DNA from: G963665975 sp963665975
Lineage (GTDB): Bacteria > Bacteroidota > Rhodothermia > Rhodothermales > Bin80
Length of the DNA stretch: 64,000 nucleotides
Assembly: GCA_963665975.1 (NCBI GenBank)
Contig: OY762508.1
Location: forward strand, 1,612,001-1,676,000
Direction of reading: 5' to 3'
Part shown: piece after piece, positions 9,856 to 18,771 of the stretch
How positions within the stretch are numbered: the stretch's first letter is position 1
Layout of the letters: every line of letters begins with the position of its first letter
Notes under the pieces: generated by a model
What the model saw: the letters and a program-made list of their open reading frames with translations, nothing else
Told to the model about the DNA's origin: nothing
Database searches by the model: none
Made by a program: the position numbers and the translations under genes

Positions 9856-11178
9856 ATGGCGACCGCTACAGACATCATGGAGCCGTTCGGCGAAGACTAT
9901 TTTTCGTTTTGGCCCAGGCACAATGCCGCTGTAAAGAATCGGCTGGAAAGTAAGGATGTCTGGCTGGACGAGGTGCGTGGCCGCAAGCGAGAGCATACTC
10001 CGGATGCGCTGGAGCACGAAATGACGCTCAACATGGGGCCGCAGCATCCGGCCACGCACGGCGTGCTGAGATGTGTCGTCAAGCTGGACGGAGAAAGGAT
10101 CGTCAAGTGCGTACTGGACATTGGCTACCTGCATCGTGGTATCGAGAAGCTGGCTGAGAGCAAGACGTACCAGGAGTTCATGCCGTACACCGACCGCATG
10201 GACTATCTGGCGCCATACTCCAACAATGTCGCCTGGTGCCTGGCCGTCGAGAAACTGGCCAACATCGAGGTCCCGGAGCGCGCCCAGTGGATCCGCATGA
10301 TCATGTGCGAATTGGCGCGCATCTCCTCCCACCTGCTCTGGCTGGGCGCCGGACTTATGGATGCGGGCGCGGTATCGGTCTTTCTGTGGTCGTTCCAGGG
10401 TCGCGAGGACCTGTACAATATCTTTGACGAACTCGCGGGCGCGCGGTTTACGGTGTCGCACAGCCGCATCGGCGGCGTGGCAAGCGACCTTTCGCCACGC
10501 GCTCTGGAGCTAATCCGGGACTTTACCTCCCGCTATCCAGCCATCATCGAAGGATGGCGCAAGTTGCTGAACCGCAATCGCATCTGGGTGGACCGCAACA
10601 AGGGTATCGGCGTGGTCTCTGCGGAAGAAGCCATCGCGCTCGGCCTTACGGGACCTAACCTGCGCGGTAGCGGCGTCGCCTATGATATCCGTCGCTTCGA
10701 GCCGTACCTGAAGTACGAGGAGGTGGATTTCACCATACCCCTGCGCACGGAAGGAGACTGCCTCGCACGCTACCATGTGCGCATGGAGGAAATGCTGGAA
10801 AGTCTGAAGATCATCGAACAATGCCTGGAGCGCCTGCCCGAAGGGCAGATTCGCGCCGATGACGCCAAACAGGCCTATCCCTCGAAAGACGAGGTGTATT
10901 ATTCGATGGAAGGGATGATACACGATTTCATGTATACGGAAACGGGCGTGACTCCTCCCAGGGGTGCCACGGCGTACCATGCCATCGAATCTCCAAAGGG
11001 GGAACTGGGCTTTTATCTTGAAAGCGACGGGACGGGCAATCCGCACCGTGTGCGCATCAATGCCCCGTCGTTCACCAACCTGCAGGGCCTCGAATCGATG
11101 ATGGAGGGGCATCCGGTGGCTGACGCCGTCATTCTCATCAGTTCCGCAGACCCGGTCATGGGAGAAGCGGACAAATAG
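9856..11178 (+). CDS. nuoD: NADH-quinone oxidoreductase subunit D
   Basis: This 49-kDa subunit forms the quinone-binding cavity with NuoB. The N-terminal signature MGPQHPATHGVLR appears near residue 60, preceded by an extension of about 50 residues. YLHRGIEKLAESKTYQ, DRMDYLAPYSNN and SRIGGVASDL follow, and the C-terminus reads NLQGLESMMEGHPVADAVI. Length is 440 residues, within the normal range. It starts ten bases after nuoC stops. Confidence 0.97.
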   Translation: MATATDIMEPFGEDYFSFWPRHNAAVKNRLESKDVWLDEVRGRKREHTPDALEHEMTLNMGPQHPATHGVLRCVVKLDGERIVKCVLDIGYLHRGIEKLAESKTYQEFMPYTDRMDYLAPYSNNVAWCLAVEKLANIEVPERAQWIRMIMCELARISSHLLWLGAGLMDAGAVSVFLWSFQGREDLYNIFDELAGARFTVSHSRIGGVASDLSPRALELIRDFTSRYPAIIEGWRKLLNRNRIWVDRNKGIGVVSAEEAIALGLTGPNLRGSGVAYDIRRFEPYLKYEEVDFTIPLRTEGDCLARYHVRMEEMLESLKIIEQCLERLPEGQIRADDAKQAYPSKDEVYYSMEGMIHDFMYTETGVTPPRGATAYHAIESPKGELGFYLESDGTGNPHRVRINAPSFTNLQGLESMMEGHPVADAVILISSADPVMGEADK

Positions 11179-11195
11179 ACGCTGTAGCAGTTAGC

Positions 11196-11864
11196 ATGGC
11201 GGATTTTATCAAGAACCCGGTTGTAGCGTTACCCCCTTCGGATACGCATTTTGCTGCCGACGAGCTCGTCTTTACGGACGCCGAGAAACAGCAAATTGCA
11301 CACTGGATCTCACAGTATCCGACGGCCGACGGCGCTATCATGCGCGCACTTTGGCTGGCTCAGGAGAAATTCGGCTTTCTCCCCCCGGAGGTCATCCGTC
11401 TGACGGCGGATGAAGTAGGCATTCCCTACGCGCAGGCATACGGCGTGGCAACGTTCTATACGCAGTATTTCAAGGAGAAGAAGGGCGCATACGTTCTCGA
11501 CGTGTGCACCTGCTTTTCCTGCCAAGTATGCGGAGGCTACGATATTCTGCACTACCTGGAGCAGAAACTCGGCATACACAAGAGCGAGACCACCGAGGAC
11601 GGTCTTTTTACTGTACAGGAAGTAGAATGCCTCGGAGCGTGCGGCTCGGCGCCGATGCTGCAGGTGTCCAACGGCCCGTTTGTACACAATTTGACGCCCG
11701 AGAAGGTAGACGCGCTCGTCGACTCCCTTCGGGAGGGCAACATGCCTCCCTTCGTCTCCGTCACGCTGCCGCAGGACGAAGACGAATTCGGCGGTAACCG
11801 CCGCTCCGACGCGGAAGCCGTGGAGTCGTACCAGACGCCCCCGGTAGCCCAGACCATTAGCTGA
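11196..11864 (+). CDS. nuoE: NADH-quinone oxidoreductase subunit E
   Basis: This thioredoxin-fold [2Fe-2S] subunit (24-kDa type, cluster N1a) belongs to the NADH-oxidising module. The ligand pattern is visible as CTCFSC (C-x4-C) followed by CLGACG (C-x3-C). The N-terminal region has the helical segment AIMRALWLAQEKFGFLP typical of the family. Its 222 residues are slightly long because of an acidic C-terminal tail. It lies between nuoD and nuoF with short gaps. Confidence 0.96.
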   Translation: MADFIKNPVVALPPSDTHFAADELVFTDAEKQQIAHWISQYPTADGAIMRALWLAQEKFGFLPPEVIRLTADEVGIPYAQAYGVATFYTQYFKEKKGAYVLDVCTCFSCQVCGGYDILHYLEQKLGIHKSETTEDGLFTVQEVECLGACGSAPMLQVSNGPFVHNLTPEKVDALVDSLREGNMPPFVSVTLPQDEDEFGGNRRSDAEAVESYQTPPVAQTIS

Positions 11865-11881
11865 GACAACCTCGAGCGCAC

Positions 11882-13183
11882 ATGAACACCACCGGTGACA
11901 CAAAAGCGGGGGACTGGCGTGCATTCAAGCGCGTACTCATGCCCCCCATCCGGGACCTTCACACCCTGGAGGTCTACGCTGCACATGGCGGCTATGAAGC
12001 GCTCAAGACGGTAGTCCATGGCGGCGACCCGAAAGAGGTAACGCAGACCGTAAAGCAGAGTGGTCTCAGGGGGCGCGGAGGCGCTGGCTTTCCTACCGGC
12101 CTCAAATGGAGCTTCATGCCTCCTGTAGACCCGGACGTCCCACGCTTTCTGTGCGCCAACGGCGACGAGAGCGAGCCGGGCACCTTCAAGGACCGGCAGC
12201 TCATGGAGTACAATCCGCATTTGATCTTCGAGGGCATACTCATCGCCAATTATGCCATGTCGATCAAGACCTGCTATCTGTATATCCGGGGCGAATTTGC
12301 AGACTGGATTACACTCATGGAAGCCGAGCTCGCCAAGGCCTATGCACGGCGCTATGTCGGCCAGGACATCATGGGCTCGGGGTTTTCGACAGACATTGTT
12401 ATTCACAAGGGAGCTGGCGCGTACATCTGCGGCGAGGAAACGAGCCTCATGGAGTCTTTGGAGGGCAAGCGCGCCTATCCACGCATCAAGCCGCCCTTCC
12501 CGGCCCAGCGCGGCATTTGGGGGTATCCGACCACCATCAACAACGTGGAAACGCTGGCATGCGCCCCACTCATAATCCAGCATGGGGCCTCGTGGTTCGC
12601 TTCCATCGGGGCCGAAAAACATCCCGGCCCGGTGCTTTACGGCATTTCGGGGCACGTCAACAGGCCGGGCGTCTACGAATACCCGACGGGGATGTTGATT
12701 ACGGACCTCCTGGAAATTGCTGGCGGCATGCGCGGCGGCAAAAAGCTGAAGGCGCTCGTTCCCGGTGGCTGTAGCGTCCCTGTGCTGCGCGCGGATATGA
12801 TCGATGGGGTGACCATGGACGCAGATAGCCTGCAGGCCGCCGGATCCATGATGGGAACCGCAGGCATGCTCTTCCTCGACGAAGACACCGATATGGTGGC
12901 ATTCCTGCGCCGGGTCGCGCATTTCTACCACCACGAGAGCTGTGGCCAGTGCACGCCATGCCGTGAGGGGACGGGATGGATGGAAAACCTGATCACCCGG
13001 ATCGACGATGGCGAAGGCAACCTGCGGGACCTGGACCTCCTCCTTGATCTGTGCGATCAAATGGAGGGCCGCACGGTGTGTGCGCTTGCCGATGCCGCTG
13101 CCTGGCCTGTACGCAACACGATTCACCGCTTCAGGGATGATTTTGCCACCCGCTGCCGGCAGGCCGTATGGGCCGCCGGTTGA
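11882..13183 (+). CDS. nuoF: NADH-quinone oxidoreductase subunit F
   Basis: NuoF is the NADH-binding, FMN-containing subunit with cluster N3. Visible motifs are LRGRGGAGFPTGLKWSF (FMN/NADH region), GAYICGEETSLMES, and the [4Fe-4S] motif ESCGQCTPCREG with a further cysteine in RTVCALADAAAWP. Length is 433 residues. With nuoE and nuoG it forms the electron-input module. It is followed 25 bases later by an unrelated lipoprotein gene before nuoG. Confidence 0.97.
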   Translation: MNTTGDTKAGDWRAFKRVLMPPIRDLHTLEVYAAHGGYEALKTVVHGGDPKEVTQTVKQSGLRGRGGAGFPTGLKWSFMPPVDPDVPRFLCANGDESEPGTFKDRQLMEYNPHLIFEGILIANYAMSIKTCYLYIRGEFADWITLMEAELAKAYARRYVGQDIMGSGFSTDIVIHKGAGAYICGEETSLMESLEGKRAYPRIKPPFPAQRGIWGYPTTINNVETLACAPLIIQHGASWFASIGAEKHPGPVLYGISGHVNRPGVYEYPTGMLITDLLEIAGGMRGGKKLKALVPGGCSVPVLRADMIDGVTMDADSLQAAGSMMGTAGMLFLDEDTDMVAFLRRVAHFYHHESCGQCTPCREGTGWMENLITRIDDGEGNLRDLDLLLDLCDQMEGRTVCALADAAAWPVRNTIHRFRDDFATRCRQAVWAAG

Positions 13184-13208
13184 CCAGGACCACACAAACG
13201 GGAACCCC

Positions 13209-13679
13209 ATGAGACGTCTCCTTCCACACCTGATCATCCTGACGCTGCTTGGGGCCTGCCAGGCTCCCGAGAGTTCTTCGCAATACGAGACGTACGGAGA
13301 ATCCTTTACTGACGAAGGGGCCGTGTTCGTGCAAGCCGTACTGGCAGAGCCTGCACTATATGTCGGCAAGTCCGTCAAGATAGAGGGCACGGTTGCCGCC
13401 GTATGCCAGATGGCGGGTTGCTGGCTAACGATTCGCGGCGATGGCCAAGACCATGTGCGCATTTTGGCGCCACACAATGAAGACGGCTCCTACCGTTTTA
13501 CGGTGCCCAGGGACATCAGCGGCCGGCAGGCCATTGTCTATGGAACCCTGACAGAGGAGACCCTCACTGCAGAAGCAGCACGCCATCTTGCAGAGGATGC
13601 CGGACAGGATGCAGACGTGCGTGCTGCGGAACGTGAGTTCCGTCTGACAGCAAGAGGCGTGCTCGTAGCGAGCATCTAA
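13209..13679 (+). CDS. DUF4920-like lipoprotein within the nuo operon
   Basis: This 156-residue exported protein starts at the ATG at 13209, which gives a lipoprotein signal (LIILTLLGAC, lipobox L-G-A-C). The mature part contains LYVGKSVKIEGTVAAVCQMAGCWLTI, an OB-like segment with a CxxxGCW motif typical of DUF4920 proteins of Bacteroidota. It ends with an Ala/Glu-rich helix and a final strand. The two cysteines could bind a metal or form a disulfide; this is inference. Its function is unknown. The frame is open well upstream inside nuoF, but those starts would destroy the signal peptide. Confidence 0.8.
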   Translation: MRRLLPHLIILTLLGACQAPESSSQYETYGESFTDEGAVFVQAVLAEPALYVGKSVKIEGTVAAVCQMAGCWLTIRGDGQDHVRILAPHNEDGSYRFTVPRDISGRQAIVYGTLTEETLTAEAARHLAEDAGQDADVRAAEREFRLTARGVLVASI

Positions 13680-13712
13680 CCATCTGGACAACGAAACTAC
13701 ACGGTACGGGGC

Positions 13713-15443
13713 ATGCCACGCTTCACCATTGATGGCCGCGTATTTGAATTTGAGGGGCGTCCGAAGCTGCTTCAGTTCTGCCTCGATCATGGCATCGAAA
13801 TCCCGCATTTCTGTTACCATCCGGCCATGACGATTCCGGCGAACTGCCGGCAGTGTCTCGTCGAGATCGGCACACCGGTTCGCGACCGCGCCACCGGGGC
13901 CCTGCAACTGGACGAAAATGGCGAACCGGTAATTCGCCTTATGCCCAAGCTCCAGACGGGATGCTCCCAGGATATTAGCGACGGCATGGTCGTGTCCACC
14001 CGGCGGTCAAGCGAAAAGGTCGATCGAGCGCAGCAGGATACGCTGGAGTTTCTGCTCATCAACCATCCGCTGGACTGTCCAATCTGCGACCAGGCCGGGC
14101 ATTGTCCATTGCAAATTCAGGCCTATAAATATGGACCGGAAGGGTCTCGATTCGAATTTCGGAAAACGCACAAGCCCAAGAAAGTAAAGCTCGGCCCGCG
14201 AGTCATCCTGGATGCGGAGCGGTGTATTAACTGTACGCGCTGCGTCCGCTTTACCGACGAGATTTCCAGGAGCCACCAGCTCACCATCATAGAGCGCGGC
14301 GTAAAGAACTACCCGATGACGCCGCCTGGCGTGACGTTTGACGAGCCATACTCGATGAACGTTATTGACCTCTGCCCGGTAGGTGCGCTGACCAGTAGTG
14401 ACTTCCGTTTTCAGGCGCGCATCTGGGAAATGAGTTCCGCACCCTCGATCACCACCACAAATGCCAAAGGGTCCAACTGCCACTTGTGGGTCCGTGACAA
14501 CATGGTGCTCCGTATTACCCCGCGTGCAAACCCGGACGTTAACGAGTACTGGCTCCCGGATGAAGACCGGCTTGCCTACCACCGCTTCAACAACAATCGT
14601 CCCGAGGGCGCGGAGGTGCGCACCGGCGGCGAGCTCGCAGCGGCGCCATGGGATGTAGCCGTGCAGCGTGCGGCCGACACGCTCCAGGCCGCTGGCGGCG
14701 ATGCCGTATTGTTCCTCGCATCCGCTTACGCCACTGTTGAGGACAACTATTTGCTGCTCCGGCTTGCCGAGGCCCTCGGGGGAACGATAGCGGGCTATCT
14801 GCCTCACGTCGAACCTGGCCACGGGGACAAATGGCTGCGCACGGACGACCGAACGCCAAACGCCGAAGGGTGCCATCGTCTGGGGATACGCCCTGTCGAT
14901 GAGGCCCTCGTGCGCGCGCAGTTGCAGAGCGGCGCCTATCGGGCCGTCTATGCCCTCGAAGATGATCCTGTCGCCAGTGGCCTGTGTACGCTGCAGGATC
15001 TGCAGGACATCCCTGTCGTGCTCCACTACTACAATACGACGAACCGGACGCTCAGCGCCGCCGAGGTGGCATTGCCTGCCGCGACGGTTGCGGAAACCAT
15101 AGGGACATTCGTTAACCAGGACGGCCATGCCCAGCGCGTGCTGCCAGCCAAGGCTATCCGCGGCGTGTCCCGAACCCTCCGGATGTACATGGGACTCAGC
15201 CGCGCGGACCGCCACGGCACCCCGTTCGACCGGTGGCACAACGAAGCGCACCTGATCGATTGCAAACCGAGCTGGGAGATTATCCCCGCCATCGCGCGAC
15301 GGCTGGATTACGCCCTCGACTATCCGGGCCCCAAGCAGATCATGGAGGAAATCGCCGCTGCGATTCCCGCATTCGAGGGGGCAACCTACGAAGCGATGCA
15401 GCTCTCCGGAGTGCGACTTGCGGAGGTAGGCCAGGCTGCATAG
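13713..15443 (+). CDS. nuoG: NADH-quinone oxidoreductase subunit G (short form)
   Basis: This is the large iron-sulfur subunit of complex I. The N-terminal [2Fe-2S] ferredoxin-like domain has cysteines in IPHFCYH, NCRQCLVEIG and LQTGCSQD. The His-Cys motif HPLDCPICDQAGHC follows, then CINCTRCVRF with a partner cysteine in IDLCPVGAL. The rest is a reduced molybdopterin-oxidoreductase-like domain (LWVRDNMVLRITPRANPDVNE onward), so total length is 576 residues against roughly 900 for E. coli NuoG. The C-terminal part lacks obvious cofactor motifs, as is usual for this subunit. Confidence 0.94.
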   Translation: MPRFTIDGRVFEFEGRPKLLQFCLDHGIEIPHFCYHPAMTIPANCRQCLVEIGTPVRDRATGALQLDENGEPVIRLMPKLQTGCSQDISDGMVVSTRRSSEKVDRAQQDTLEFLLINHPLDCPICDQAGHCPLQIQAYKYGPEGSRFEFRKTHKPKKVKLGPRVILDAERCINCTRCVRFTDEISRSHQLTIIERGVKNYPMTPPGVTFDEPYSMNVIDLCPVGALTSSDFRFQARIWEMSSAPSITTTNAKGSNCHLWVRDNMVLRITPRANPDVNEYWLPDEDRLAYHRFNNNRPEGAEVRTGGELAAAPWDVAVQRAADTLQAAGGDAVLFLASAYATVEDNYLLLRLAEALGGTIAGYLPHVEPGHGDKWLRTDDRTPNAEGCHRLGIRPVDEALVRAQLQSGAYRAVYALEDDPVASGLCTLQDLQDIPVVLHYYNTTNRTLSAAEVALPAATVAETIGTFVNQDGHAQRVLPAKAIRGVSRTLRMYMGLSRADRHGTPFDRWHNEAHLIDCKPSWEIIPAIARRLDYALDYPGPKQIMEEIAAAIPAFEGATYEAMQLSGVRLAEVGQAA

Positions 15444-15478
15444 GCTGGCCCCTTCCGCCGAATCCTGTCATTAGTACT

Positions 15479-16513
15479 ATGGACGTCCCGCTCTGGCTTC
15501 TTGCGATCATCGCCTTCGGTATAATCAATTTCATGCTGATCTCGGCGAGTGTCCTCGTATACGCCGAGCGGCGGGTGTCCGCTGTCATGCAAAATCGTAC
15601 CGGCCCGGACCGTGTCGGACCGGCAGGGTTCCTGCAGCCCTTTGCAGATGTTTTCAAGCTTGTCTTCAAAGAGGAAATCATGCCGGCGGGCGCCAGCCGG
15701 TTTATCCATTCGCTCGCACCGATCATCATGGTGATCATCGCCATGACCGTGCCGGCCATGATTCCGTTTGCCCGTGGCGTCGTCATCGTTGACAACGACG
15801 TGTCCGTCCTCATCATCCTGGCGCTCACCTCTGTATCGGTCTATGGTGTAACGTTGGCCGGTTGGAGCAGCAACAGCAAATATGCGCTGCTGGGCGGCCT
15901 GCGCTCGTCGGCGCAGATGATTTCCTACGAATTGTCCATGGGTCTGGCCGTCGTGTCGGTGGTCCTCACGGCGGGATCCCTGAGTGTCGTGGATATCGTC
16001 GAATATCAGTCCGCGGGAGGAGCAATCCTGGGGTGGAACGTATTTCGCAATCCGATCGGCGCCCTGATCTTCATCATCACCGCGTTTGCCGAAACCAACC
16101 GGGCGCCGTTCGATCTTCCCGAGGCCGAGCAGGAACTTGTAGCGGGGTACCATACGGAGTACAGCGGCATGAAATTTGGCATGTTCTTCCTGGCCGAATA
16201 CGTGAACTGGTTCGTCGCCTCGTTCATCATTGCGACGCTGTTCTTCGGCGGCTACCTGATTCCGTTTGAGGCTCAGCTATTGGCGACGTTCCCCGGTCTG
16301 GATGGCTCGTTATGGTTGGGACTGTTGCAGTTTGGCTCCCTGATGATCAAAGTCGGATTCTTCGTCTTTCTGTTCCTGTGGGTTCGCTGGACGCTTCCCC
16401 GGTTCAAGTACAACCAGCTCATGCAGATCGGCTGGAAGATACTGCTGCCGATTGCCCTGGTGAACGTCGTCGTTGTTGCGCTTGTCGTCGCACTGTTCCA
16501 CGGGATATTCTGA
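15479..16513 (+). CDS. nuoH: NADH-quinone oxidoreductase subunit H
   Basis: NuoH is the membrane subunit next to the quinone site. The 344-residue protein has about eight hydrophobic segments and the family signatures YAERRVSAVMQNRTGPDRVGP, SSAQMISYELSMGL and AETNRAPFDLPEAEQELVAG. The start at 15479 gives MDVPLWLLAII; the frame is open further upstream inside nuoG but without support. It is the last nuo gene in this window: nuoI-nuoN are not downstream, where rpe follows directly. Confidence 0.96.
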   Translation: MDVPLWLLAIIAFGIINFMLISASVLVYAERRVSAVMQNRTGPDRVGPAGFLQPFADVFKLVFKEEIMPAGASRFIHSLAPIIMVIIAMTVPAMIPFARGVVIVDNDVSVLIILALTSVSVYGVTLAGWSSNSKYALLGGLRSSAQMISYELSMGLAVVSVVLTAGSLSVVDIVEYQSAGGAILGWNVFRNPIGALIFIITAFAETNRAPFDLPEAEQELVAGYHTEYSGMKFGMFFLAEYVNWFVASFIIATLFFGGYLIPFEAQLLATFPGLDGSLWLGLLQFGSLMIKVGFFVFLFLWVRWTLPRFKYNQLMQIGWKILLPIALVNVVVVALVVALFHGIF

Positions 16514-16522
16514 GGCGAGCAC

Positions 16523-17176
16523 ATGCTCCTGGCCCCCTCAATCCTGTCCGCAGACTTCGCCCGCCTGGAGGCGCATGCGCGCGAGGCCATCAAGGCCGGA
16601 GCCGACTGGTTGCACATCGACGTGATGGACGGACACTTCGTGCCCAACATCACCATCGGTCCGCTCATTGTGCGTTCGCTGGTACCGCTGCGTGAAGAAA
16701 CGGGGACCGTTTTGGATGTGCATCTGATGATCGACCAGCCTGAGCAGTATATCGAGGCATTTGCCGAGGCGGGCGCCAACATCATCACCGTGCATATCGA
16801 GGCGTGCCGCGATGCGGGCGCTGTTGTCAGGCACATTCAATCGCTCGGCGTAAGGGCGGGCATCACGCTACGGCCAACCACTGCGATCTCCGCCCTGCAG
16901 GAGGTACTCGGCGACATCGATGTGGCGATGATCATGTCGGTGCATCCGGGATTTGCCGGGCAGTCCTACATTCCCGAGAGTACGGCTCGCATTCGGGACC
17001 TCAGACAGCGACTCGATGCCATAGGATCGGATGCTTACCTGGAAGTGGATGGCGGCATCAAGGCGTCCAACGCGCGAGCTGTCGTAGAAGCCGGAGCAAC
17101 CGTACTCGTGGCTGGCAGCGCCATTTTTCGCGGCTCTGTGCCACGAAACGTGGCTGCTTTCCGCTCCGCCGTCTAA
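16523..17176 (+). CDS. rpe: Ribulose-phosphate 3-epimerase
   Basis: Rpe interconverts ribulose-5-phosphate and xylulose-5-phosphate in the pentose phosphate pathway. It is a TIM barrel of 217 residues. Metal and catalytic positions are visible in HIDVMDGHFVPN (His and Asp), DVHLMI (His) and EVDGGIKASN (Asp). The phosphate-binding loop region includes SVHPGFAGQSYIPES. It starts nine bases after nuoH, so it may be co-transcribed with the complex I genes. Confidence 0.96.
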   Translation: MLLAPSILSADFARLEAHAREAIKAGADWLHIDVMDGHFVPNITIGPLIVRSLVPLREETGTVLDVHLMIDQPEQYIEAFAEAGANIITVHIEACRDAGAVVRHIQSLGVRAGITLRPTTAISALQEVLGDIDVAMIMSVHPGFAGQSYIPESTARIRDLRQRLDAIGSDAYLEVDGGIKASNARAVVEAGATVLVAGSAIFRGSVPRNVAAFRSAV

Positions 17177-17234
17177 TGGCCATGTCCGCGGGCAAACCAC
17201 GATGCACGCCAGGCGTTAGAGTATTCGTCCACCA

Positions 17235-17307
17235 GCCCCTGTAGCTCAACAGGATAGAGCGACGGCCTCCTAAGCCGTAAATCCGGGTTCGAGTCCTGGC
17301 GGGGGTA
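17235..17307 (+). tRNA. tRNA-Arg(CCT)
   Basis: A full cloverleaf can be folded by eye. The acceptor stem is GCCCCTG with CGGGGGT (G-T pairs at two positions), the D arm GCTC/GAGC, the anticodon stem ACGGC/GCCGT with loop CTCCTAA, and the T arm CCGGG/CCTGG with loop TTCGAGT. The anticodon is CCT, reading AGG. The discriminator base is A, and no CCA is encoded after it. It lies between rpe and folK. Confidence 0.93.
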
Positions 17308-17322
17308 CAGGACATCGCATGC

Positions 17323-17847
17323 ATGGAAGATGTCGGCTATATCGCGCTGGGAGCAAATCTCGGTGACCGTATCGGTGCGATGCGCGCCTCCGTGTGTCTA
17401 CTTGACGCGCGGAGGGATATGACGGTGAGCCGCACATCTCCCGTCTACGAGGCCGAGGCGCATACCGCCGAGCCTGGCGCTGTCCAGCCACCGTATCTGA
17501 ATGCGGTTATTGAGGTCCGTACGAGTCTGACGCCGGAGCAGGTTCTTGCCATCTGTCAGGCCCTCGAATCGGCGGCGGGCCGCGAGCGACGAGTGCGCTG
17601 GATGTCCCGGACCCTGGATCTGGATCTGCTCACCCTTGGTGCTCATATCCGTCAGGCACCGGAACTCGTATTGCCCCATCCGCGCCTGGAGCAGCGGCGC
17701 TTTGTCCTCCAACCCTGGAATGATCTTGCACCGAACCTCTATGTGCCGAAGCCGTTTGAGGCTTCCGTAGGCTTGCTCCTACACAGGTGTTCCGATGCCC
17801 ACCGCGTGGTTCGTACACATCTAACGTTGCGGAAGCCACCCATGTAA
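17323..17847 (+). CDS. folK: 2-amino-4-hydroxy-6-hydroxymethyldihydropteridine pyrophosphokinase
   Basis: FolK (HPPK) transfers pyrophosphate from ATP to 6-hydroxymethyl-dihydropterin in folate synthesis. The N-terminal YIALGANLGDR, the substrate loop segment VSRTSPVYEAEAH, the ATP/Mg signature RWMSRTLDLDLLTLG and the downstream LPHPRLEQRRFVL are all present. Its 174 residues match the usual single-domain form. It starts 15 bases after tRNA-Arg and is followed by the deoxynucleoside kinase. Together with that kinase it forms a common Bacteroidota pair. Confidence 0.95.
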   Translation: MEDVGYIALGANLGDRIGAMRASVCLLDARRDMTVSRTSPVYEAEAHTAEPGAVQPPYLNAVIEVRTSLTPEQVLAICQALESAAGRERRVRWMSRTLDLDLLTLGAHIRQAPELVLPHPRLEQRRFVLQPWNDLAPNLYVPKPFEASVGLLLHRCSDAHRVVRTHLTLRKPPM

Positions 17848-17863
17848 GATCGTCCAAAGTATC

Positions 17864-18589
17864 ATGGCACAGACACCTCGGCGAGTGATAGGAACAGGAG
17901 ACTCCCGGGCACAACCTGTGGCCGTCCCGGAGCACCTCAGCTATATTGTTATCGAAGGGGTGCTCGGTGTTGGCAAGTCGGCGCTTGCCCGTCTTCTCGC
18001 GCAGCGATTCAATGCGCAGCTGGTCCTGGAGGATATTGACGAGAATCCATTTCTCGGCAAGTTCTATAAAGACCGGCAACGGTGGGCTTTCCAGACTCAG
18101 GTCGCCTTTCTTGCCAGTCGTTACCGACAGCAGCGCACCATGCTGATGCGCGATCTTTTCCATGACCTCCTCATCGCCGATTATGCGTTCGACAAGGATC
18201 GCATATTTGCGCACCTCAATCTCAGCGGCGACGAAGTCCAACTCTATGAGACTCTCTACACGCTCATGGAGCCCAATACACGGCGTCCCGACCTTGTCAT
18301 CTACCTGCAATCCAGCGTTGAGTACTCAATGAAGGCCATCCCACACCGTGGACGCAGCTATGAGACCGACATGAGTTCCGACTATCTGGCCGCCCTGCAC
18401 GAAGCGTATACCTATTATTTCTTTCGTTACTCGAAGAGCCCCCTTCTAATCATCAATACGGAGAATATCGACTTTAATAACTGTCCCGAAGATCTGGATG
18501 AACTCGTGCGACAGATCGTAACGGGCAAGCATCACGGCACTACGTATTTCCGGCGTAACCACCGCCAGTCCAATCCGGATGTTGCATGA
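17864..18589 (+). CDS. Deoxynucleoside kinase family protein
   Basis: This nucleotide-salvage kinase of the dCK/dGK superfamily has 241 residues. The P-loop EGVLGVGKS is at residues 31-39, after a 28-residue N-terminal extension. LEDIDENPFL follows, with an acidic pair in the substrate region. The segment LLIADYAFDKDRIFA and the lid-like RGRSYE resemble Bacteroidota deoxynucleoside kinases. Substrate specificity (dA, dG or dC) cannot be assigned. Its stop overlaps the start of the next small gene by ATGA. Confidence 0.88.
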   Translation: MAQTPRRVIGTGDSRAQPVAVPEHLSYIVIEGVLGVGKSALARLLAQRFNAQLVLEDIDENPFLGKFYKDRQRWAFQTQVAFLASRYRQQRTMLMRDLFHDLLIADYAFDKDRIFAHLNLSGDEVQLYETLYTLMEPNTRRPDLVIYLQSSVEYSMKAIPHRGRSYETDMSSDYLAALHEAYTYYFFRYSKSPLLIINTENIDFNNCPEDLDELVRQIVTGKHHGTTYFRRNHRQSNPDVA

Positions 18590-18759
18590 CTATCAAGATT
18601 CTCATCATGACGGTCCTGGGATATTTCATCGCCCGCGCCACGCGCCGGATGCTCCGGGCAATCGTGCAGGATGTAACAGCGCCTCATACGACCAAGGATC
18701 CGCTGCCACACCGCGCCGGGTCGGATGTCGAAGATGCAAAATGGGTCGATGTCGACTGA
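18586..18759 (+). CDS. Small single-pass membrane protein (DUF4834-like)
   Basis: This 57-residue reading frame overlaps the kinase stop as ATGA, which argues for translational coupling. The N-terminus is one hydrophobic helix (IKILIMTVLGYFIAR), followed by basic residues (ATRRMLRAIV) and a polar tail ending VEDAKWVDVD. That layout, a membrane anchor plus a short acidic D-A-x-[WY]-x-[DE] tail, resembles small DUF4834-type proteins found beside similar genes in Bacteroidota. The function is unknown, and the family match is from memory of pattern only. Confidence 0.6.
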   Translation: MTIKILIMTVLGYFIARATRRMLRAIVQDVTAPHTTKDPLPHRAGSDVEDAKWVDVD

Positions 18760-18771
18760 CCGGGCGCGTAT

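Noticed and set aside
11552..13477. A 641-codon open frame antisense to nuoE, nuoF and the lipoprotein gene
   Set aside because: No domain is recognisable, and it is fully covered by three genes with clear motifs; high-GC antisense frames are often open by chance.
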